A stretch of DNA of 64,000 bases from Mrakia gelida (taxonomy: Eukaryota; Basidiomycota; Tremellomycetes; Cystofilobasidiales; Mrakiaceae). The notes below the pieces were generated by a model, which was not told the origin of the DNA, did no database searches, and was given only the letters and a program-made list of their open reading frames with translations. Of the stretch, positions 58,528 through 64,000 are shown in pieces. The stretch covers positions 2,604,001 to 2,668,000 of the forward strand of contig BRON01000001.1 of assembly GCA_024345305.1 (NCBI GenBank), in the 5' to 3' direction. Every line of letters starts with the position of its first letter. The first letter of the stretch is position 1. The position numbers and the translations under genes were made by a program.

Positions 58528-59513
58528 TCAGGAGCGGTTCGGGAGGGGGAGTGAGGGCTGAATGAACGGAATGAACGCGTCGAGTTCTTGCTTCGGCTCT
58601 CCCAGCAAAACGTCTGACTCTCTTCGGCGTCTCGACTATAGAACCGAAGCCATTCAGAGATCACATGAACGTACCCGAAGAACCCAGACGAGCTCGAAGT
58701 TCGAGAGGGAAGCCAATCGAAGAGGGAAAGTCGCCTTCGAGAGCTCGAAGCTCACCAGTCGGCGAAGTCATCTCTTTCCAACGAGGGAAGGGAAGGTCAA
58801 ATCTGGACGTACAAGAGCCAATCTGTAGATATCAGCTCGGGTCAGATATCTCTTAAAGTCCTCCGGGAAGAAAAAGAAGGAAGGAGAGGCTCGCCTCGAC
58901 GACGCCGGTGGAAAGAGGAATCGCAGAGTCGTAGACGAAGACACGAACTTCCATCCCGAGCCTGGCGAAGGGGTAAAAGAGCGAATGAAGGCGAAGTTTA
59001 AACGGGTCAGAGAGAGCTTGGATCAAGTGGGAAAGGAGGGATCGCTACGACGGGACGAGGCGAGAACGACGCACACTTCGACAGGATCGTCTTGCCCGAT
59101 GCGAAGCATGAGTCCAGGCCAGATAGCGGGCATCGAGAGCTACAAGTCAAGCGTTAGCGTATCCCCTTTCAATCGAGGAAATTCAGAGAAAAGAAGAGAA
59201 GAGGAAGCAGGTCGAGTCGCGTCGACGCTTTCCCCCCCCCTCCGTCGAGTCGAACTTACGCATGTGATGATGGGAGCGTGACTCTTGACAATCATCGGGT
59301 GGACCAGCTCTTCGCTTTGAAGTGGAAGAGAATGAGAGCGTTGGGGGTCAGCGTTGAAGGCGACGAGGAGGAGGAGGGAGGGACCAAAGGAGGTGAGCTC
59401 GAACGTACGTTTCACGAAGCGCTCAAGCGAGAGTTCTGTCGCATTAGTCGATCCCCCAGGAAGCTCATATGAGGGGACTCGACTCTGGGGTACTGTCGAT
59501 AGTGGGCTGGCAT
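58528..59513 (-). CDS. Hypothetical multi-exon protein (both ends uncertain)
   Basis: Not recognised. Four internal exons chain in phase and have branch point and acceptor signals: 59260-59314 (EELVHPMIVKSHAPIITC), 59075-59139 (LSMPAIWPGLMLRIGQDDP, then VEV), 58895-58961 (LGMEVRVFVYDSAIPLSTG, then VVE) and 58756-58822 (IGSCTSRFDLPFPRWKEMTS). The intron after VVE must start with GC (58894), as no GT fits. The 3' exon is tentative: a reading VETPKRVRRFAGRAEARTRR reaches a TGA at 58528-58530. The first exon is also unresolved. Two frames are open upstream of 59416: one starts at the ATG 59513 (MPAHYRQYPRVESPHMS); the other reads PSYELPGGSTNATELSLERF. No domain assigned. The coherent exon chain says it is coding; the limits given are a best guess. 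Confidence 0.4.
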
Positions 59514-59838
59514 ACAACTGAGAGGGTTCGACAGCGACGACGAGCTTGGAAAAAGGGGAGAGTAGGAGGACGTTGAGCTCAACCGGCGACTTTTTGCTCC
59601 TCTCCTCCGAGTCGATGCAAGGACGGGAGCAGACCTTTTTCCGAGTGAGTGTGTACCGAAGCCGGCGGCAAGGTTCTGATCTCAAACGGTGAAAAGTTTG
59701 ATGGTGGGCTGAATGAAGGTTTGGGCTTGACAATGAAAGGCGAGCGAAGGGTGTCTCTCCTTTCCAGAGGCGAGACCCGTTCGACCTCAACCTTTCATCA
59801 CCTCCTTCTCCTTCCCCTCTCCGGTTCGACTTGGAACG
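59514..59838. other. Divergent gap before the golgin gene
   Basis: About 325 bases between the proposed start of the hypothetical minus gene and the Rud3-like start. The last 60 bases are pyrimidine-rich leader. The minus-strand frame stays open across much of it, so a 5' exon of the hypothetical gene may lie here. Confidence 0.4.
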
Positions 59839-62694
59839 ATGGCCAGGAAGAAGTCAAAATCGAACGGACCTACCCCTCCAGCCACTCCGAAACTCGCTTC
59901 CTTCCCAGAACCTGAGTCGTCTATACCGCCAAAGGAGGAGCAAGAAGGGGAGGAGGGCAACACTTCTTCCTCCCTCGGTCTTGAAGTCGACGACGAAGTC
60001 CCTCCTCCTCCAGCAGACGAAGAGCCAGCAGTCAAGGAGTCGGCCTCCGTGGATCTATCAGCCTCTCCTCCTTCGTCTCCCAAACCCATAGAATCCCTAC
60101 CTCCTCCCCCATCCATCTCGGACGCATCGAATCCAACGTCGCCTCCTCCTCCTTCCTCCGACCCTTCCCTCCCTCCTTCCTCCTCCTCAGACCCAACCCT
60201 CTCCCCATCCTTCTCGTCCCAACCACCTCTCCCCAACGGATCCACTTCAACCTCCCCATCTACGACCTCCTCCTCGGCTCCACCCCCAGAACCCGCTCGT
60301 CCCTCTACTCCTCCTCCTCCCCTTCCAACAGCAGCCCTCGCGTCCGCGACTTCCACCCTCGCCTCCCTCTCCCTCGAACCCTCCATCTCGACAACCACCA
60401 CCTCCTCTCCACGACCTTCCCTGGATCTCGCTCGTCCATCTCTCGACAGCAGCAGCAACGGAGATGACTCGGTCAACAGCGTTCGGACGGCAGCGCTCGA
60501 GAAGGCCTATGACAAGCTCAGGCTGGACAAGGACAACCTCGAGAAACAGTACAGAGCTCTCGTAGGGAAGGTTGGAACTATGAGGGATACCCTGGGGAAG
60601 AAGCTTAGGGAGGATGCTGTGAGTTGCTCTATCTTCCTTGCTCGTTTCGGGTCGGTGCTGGCGAGGCGGAGCATGACAGGCGGGAGAGATGGGGAAGGAG
60701 AGGTAGAGGTAGCTCACAGTCGGCGAGATGCGAGTCCTCAGCGACTCCAGAATGCTACAAGAGGGATTAGCATCCCTCTCTGGAAGACAGCTCCTGCGTA
60801 CCAGAGCTCATTGTGTGCTGGGAAGGTTGAGGAGGTCGCTCGTCCGCACTGAAGCCCCGTTCTCGCAGCTCCTCTCTGACCACCTGGCTTTCCTTCCGTT
60901 CCCTTTTTCCTTCTACAGGAGGAGCTGGACCGCCGAGAAGCTCAGATCACCACCCTCACAACCGACAACGCTACCCTCACCTCGGAAGTCGCCACCCTCC
61001 GCTCCGAGCTCGAGTCTCAAGCTCTCGAAACCACCTCCCTGTCCGACTCGCTCTCCCATCTTCGTTTGGCCACCTCGTCGTCGTCGGAGTCCTACCTCGC
61101 TCGGGAACGCGAGCTGCATCAGGAGGTGGAACGGATTAGAGTGGAGCGAGAGGAGTGGGAGATGATTGCTGAGAAGGAGAGGTCGCGAGCGGAGGAGGAG
61201 GAGGAGAGAGGAAGGCAGCTCGAGTCGGACGCCAGGAGGCTGAGAGAGGAGCTCGAGAGGCAGACGGAGAGTGCGAAGAGGGAGAGGGAGAGAGGTGGGA
61301 ATCTGCAGAGTGTGTTGGAGGAGTTCCAAAATGGTGAGTTCCACTCGTCAAGATCGTTGTTCGAAGGAGGGAAGGGTCCCTCTGTTGAGCTCGAGCGAGG
61401 GAAGGGAGCTGACCTCGCGTCGTCTTCGTTTTCGCTTTCGCTTCTCAGCCAAGGACGTCGAGCTTCGTGCCGCTGTCTCCGAGCTGGAGACTCACCTTCG
61501 GAACACTCTCACTTCGCTTCAGGACTGGAAGCTTCGAGCTGCTACAGCTGAGGTGAGTCTCGTCTTCTTTCGAGCTTCCTCTTCTCCCTTCCTCTCCCGA
61601 GCTCGAGCTGATGCGATCCGATCCCTTTGGTTTCTTAGTCTCGCATCAACGACCTCAAGGACGATGCTGGTCGGTCACAGGGGTTAGAACGGGAGGTCAA
61701 GGAGAAGAACCTGCTGATCGGGAAGCTGAGGCACGAGAGTGAGTCTTTGCGTTGAGTTGGTTGAGCTCGAGCTTCGAAGGAAGGCTGAGAGCTGACCTGA
61801 GCGCTCCTCTCTTCGTGCAGCTGTCATCATGAACGAACATCTCACCGAGGCTCTTCGTCGACTGAGGCGAAACTCTTCTGATACCAACGTTGATCGGTTC
61901 GTCTCTCTATCTGCTGACTGACACCTTCGCTCCTCAATCTCGAGCTGACGCGAAACTCCTCCCTCCCTCCTTCGAACAGACGTCTGGTCACCAACATCCT
62001 CATCTCCTTCCTCACTACTCCTCGAGCCGACCCTAAACGATTCGAGATGCTCACTCTCCTCTCGTCCATCCTCTCGTGGTCGGACCTCGAGCGAGAGCAA
62101 GCTGGACTCCAACGAGCTTCGTCTGGATCCGCGATGAACCGTCGTCCCAGCGGAGCTATCCAAAAGGTGGCCAAGGTCGAGGAGGAGCCTGCTAGCGAGG
62201 TAATTCTTTACTCTCTCTTCCCCTCTACTCGACGCGTTGCTGATCTCGCCGTCGTTTCCTCGTTGTCTCAGTCCTTCTCCCAACTCTTCGTCGAGTTCCT
62301 CCTCAAGGAAGCCACGAGCGGCTCAGCTCCCTCCTCCACCCCTTCCACCAACCCAGGCTCCTCCCCTTCCACCCCCTCAGCCTCCTACGCCGCTCTCCTC
62401 TCCCCAACAGGACCCCCACGCTCCTACTCCGGAACCATGTCCCCTCCAGCAACGACTCCCTACCGAGATCGAACCTTCTCCTTCGGTTCGACCGCTGGAG
62501 GGGGACCAGGTCCTGGCGTAGCAGCTTCAGTGACGACGGAGAGCAGCGCTCCTCCGTCACCGAGACCGGCGATGGGGAGGTCCAACTCGTTCGGGTTGTC
62601 GCAGGCGTTGGCGTCGGTGGAGAGGGAGCAGATGCAGCAGCATGGGTTGGGGTTGGGAACGCCTGAGGGGAAAGGGAAGGGGAGGATGATTTGA
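59839..62694 (+). CDS. Rud3-like golgin with C-terminal GRAB domain
   Basis: Cis-Golgi coiled-coil tether recruited by Arf1. Exon 1 (59839-60618) encodes a Lys-rich start MARKKSKSNGPTPP, about 190 residues of Pro/Ser/Glu-rich disorder, then the start of a coiled coil (LEKAYDKLRLDKDNLEKQYR). The second exon starts at 60919 and continues the coil: EELDRREAQITTLTTDNATL, RERELHQEVERIRVEREEW, EEERGRQLESDARRLREEL. Later exons give AKDVELRAAVSELETHLRN, SRINDLKDDAGRSQGLEREV and VIMNEHLTEALRRLRR. The GRAB domain follows: RLVTNILISFLTTPRADPKR and FEMLTLLSSILSWSDLEREQ. These residues match the Arf-binding region of Rud3/GMAP-210. It ends with a Ser/Pro/Gly-rich tail and EGKGKGRMI. Distinguished from GRIP golgins (Imh1) by the GRAB sequence. 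Confidence 0.9.
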
Positions 62695-63164
62695 TTGTGC
62701 CACACCTCTTTTTCTTCTCTTCTTTACTCGCGCTCGTTTGGGGACGTTCTTATTACATACATCTTATTACTGCTCTCTCTGGAGGCAGCTCGTTACCTTC
62801 GTTCGTTCGTTCCTTGTTGTGCAGCCGATATCCCACCAGCGGAACTGGCCCGGCCTTCGACGAGCTTGCGTTTTCCTCCCTTCCCTTCCCTCGAAGTTCC
62901 AAGATTCCTGCTCCCAACTTCCACCTCGCCTCCCTTCTCCCGTTCAGTTTGCCATCGCTTCCTTCGCTGTTTCATAGACGTCTCGTCCCTCTTCTGTTTG
63001 ACCTTCCATCTCGTCCTCCTCGGAGCACAGCCGTTTCATTTCCCGCCTCTGTTTGGTCCCCTCCTTCTTTTGCTACCTCCCCCTCCTCCTCCTCTCCCGA
63101 CTGTCTCCTCTCCTCCTCCTCTTCTCTGTCCTTCCGCCTCGCCTCGCTCCCTCCCCCAGAAGGA
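62695..63164. other. Intergenic region between golgin and F-box-like gene
   Basis: About 470 bases, very pyrimidine-rich from 62860 on (CTTCC and CCTCC runs), consistent with the promoter and leader of the downstream gene. No separate gene seen. Confidence 0.55.
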
Positions 63165-64000
63165 ATGGCGTCGAACGAAGGATCCGTTCTCCCTCTGGAC
63201 CTTCAACGTCTCGTCCTCATCGCGGCGCTCGATTCCTTCCTCCTTCCTTCTAGCAACCATCAACGAGATCTCCTCCCCTCGTACAGGCAGAGATCTAGAT
63301 TCCTCGCGCAGGCGTCTTTGGTGAACCGGGAATGGAAGGTGAGCTTCGGTTTCCGAAGGTTTTCGTTTGGGTCCGAGGCTCGCTCGTCGCTGCTCGTCGT
63401 CTCTCTCGTCCTGACCTTCCTTCTTCTTGATCTTTCTTCACCGAACCAACCAGGATATCGCCTACCCTTACCTCTACCGGACCATCTCTCTCTCTTCCTC
63501 TCCTCAGCTCTCCCTCTTCACTCAAACGATCCTCGCTTCCCCGTCCCTCGGACTCAACACCCTCTACCTCTTCTCCAATCCGACCTCAACCCTTCCTCCT
63601 CCTCGCTTCGTCGCTCTCCTGGCCAACCTACCCAGCCTTCGGCACTTCCATACGTCTGCTTGCGTCGGAAAGATCGAGGACTCCGAGGGAGAGAGTGGAG
63701 ATGGGCCGCTACCGAAGCTTTGGACGCTGGAGATTGGAGCAGGATGGTCGTCGAAGGATGGGGAAGACTCTTCAAACGCGTCGGATTCCGAGTGGGAGGG
63801 TCGGGAACTTGGGGAGAAAACCTCGTTGGGAATCAGTAGATGGGCAGACCTCTCCGAGCTCAGGTGAGTTTCCCGACCCAAAAGATACACGACGAGACGC
63901 GTCGAGACGAGCTCAAGTTCGATCGACCTTCGGAAGCTGACCTTCTTTTTTTTGCTTCCCCAATCAGGTCCCTCACTCTCCACTCCCTCTCCTCGGACCT
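63165..64000 (+). CDS. F-box-like protein, 3' end outside the window
   Basis: Partial gene. Exons 63165-63338, 63454-63863 and 63968 onwards. Starts MASNEGSVLPLDLQRLVLIA. The first ~60 residues (LPLDLQRLVLIAALDSFL, then SRFLAQASLVNREWKDIAYP, then YLYRTISLSS) have the pattern of the basidiomycete F-box-like domain: Leu-Pro start, helix, LVNREWxxIAxPxLYRTI. After that comes a leucine-rich part (LGLNTLYLFSNPTSTLP, RFVALLANLPSLRHFHTS, SLTLHSLSSD) suggestive of leucine-rich repeats. The protein is likely a substrate receptor in an SCF-type ubiquitin ligase or a related recognition protein. Domain call by pattern only; the end of the gene is missing. The start context is preceded by a long pyrimidine tract. 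Confidence 0.75.

Noticed and set aside
59260..59500. Nudix hydrolase box in the frame PGGSTNATELSLERF...EELV
   Set aside because: Spacing comes close to GX5EX7REUXEEXGU but the REU and final G positions do not match, and the exon junction in the middle is uncertain.
1..64000. Many long open frames antisense to or overlapping the called genes (for example 11761-12139, 13142-14068, 18732-19826, 25690-26544)
   Set aside because: They are Ser/Arg/Leu-rich shadows produced by the TCG/CGA and CTC/GAG bias; none has a recognisable domain or matching splice signals.
1..64000. tRNA genes, transposons, terminal inverted repeats, CRISPR arrays
   Set aside because: I looked for tRNA TPsiC-like boxes, transposase or reverse-transcriptase motifs and regularly spaced direct repeats and found none I could defend; a tRNAscan or RepeatMasker run would be decisive.

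Overview
This is a eukaryotic nuclear window. Nearly every gene is cut into many short exons by small introns with GTGAG(T/C)-type donors, a CTGAC-type branch point and a CAG acceptor. The protein families point to a basidiomycete fungus: a DUF6534 membrane protein, basidiomycete-type seven-transmembrane proteins, a GPI-anchored PL14 lyase and a secreted M43 protease. Moderate-to-high GC, intron density and short intergenic gaps suggest a red-yeast type lineage such as Microbotryomycetes; that placement is inference. I saw no tRNA, rRNA, transposon or CRISPR array.

Layout. 0-7 kb: pyruvate kinase and a PHO84-type phosphate transporter, both on +. 7-12 kb: an unrecognised minus-strand gene, an HPP-family membrane protein on + with a 4-nt microexon, and a broken intron-containing copy of part of the phosphate transporter gene. 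12-17 kb: a class I cyclic-nucleotide phosphodiesterase on minus. 17.8-35.2 kb: six minus-strand genes in a row: 7TM protein A, a DUF6534 protein, two tandem GRDP (DUF1399) paralogues, COX19 and 7TM protein B. 35.9-41.1 kb: GPI-anchored PL14-type lyase, adenine phosphoribosyltransferase-like protein and an N-terminally short amidohydrolase, all on minus. 42.5-44.2 kb: secreted M43 metalloprotease on +. 44.5-47.9 kb: an L-rhamnose-1-dehydrogenase-like SDR and a nucleotidyltransferase-fold protein on minus. 48.6-52.4 kb: MFS sugar/polyol transporter on +. 52.7-59.5 kb: LEO1, an UNC93-like protein and a hypothetical gene on minus. 59.8-64 kb: a Rud3-like golgin and the start of an F-box-like gene on +.

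Most of the window is ordinary housekeeping, transport and secretion. The notable items are: the PHO84 fragment, with a 242-bp tract (whole intron included) identical to the parent gene; the 4-nt microexon; a Gly/Cys-rich protein tail split into tiny phase-symmetric exons; two 7TM paralogues flanking two GRDP paralogues close to a phosphodiesterase gene; and strong recurrence of the palindrome GACGCGTC, mostly inside introns. Coordinates given for spliced genes run from start codon to stop codon and include introns.
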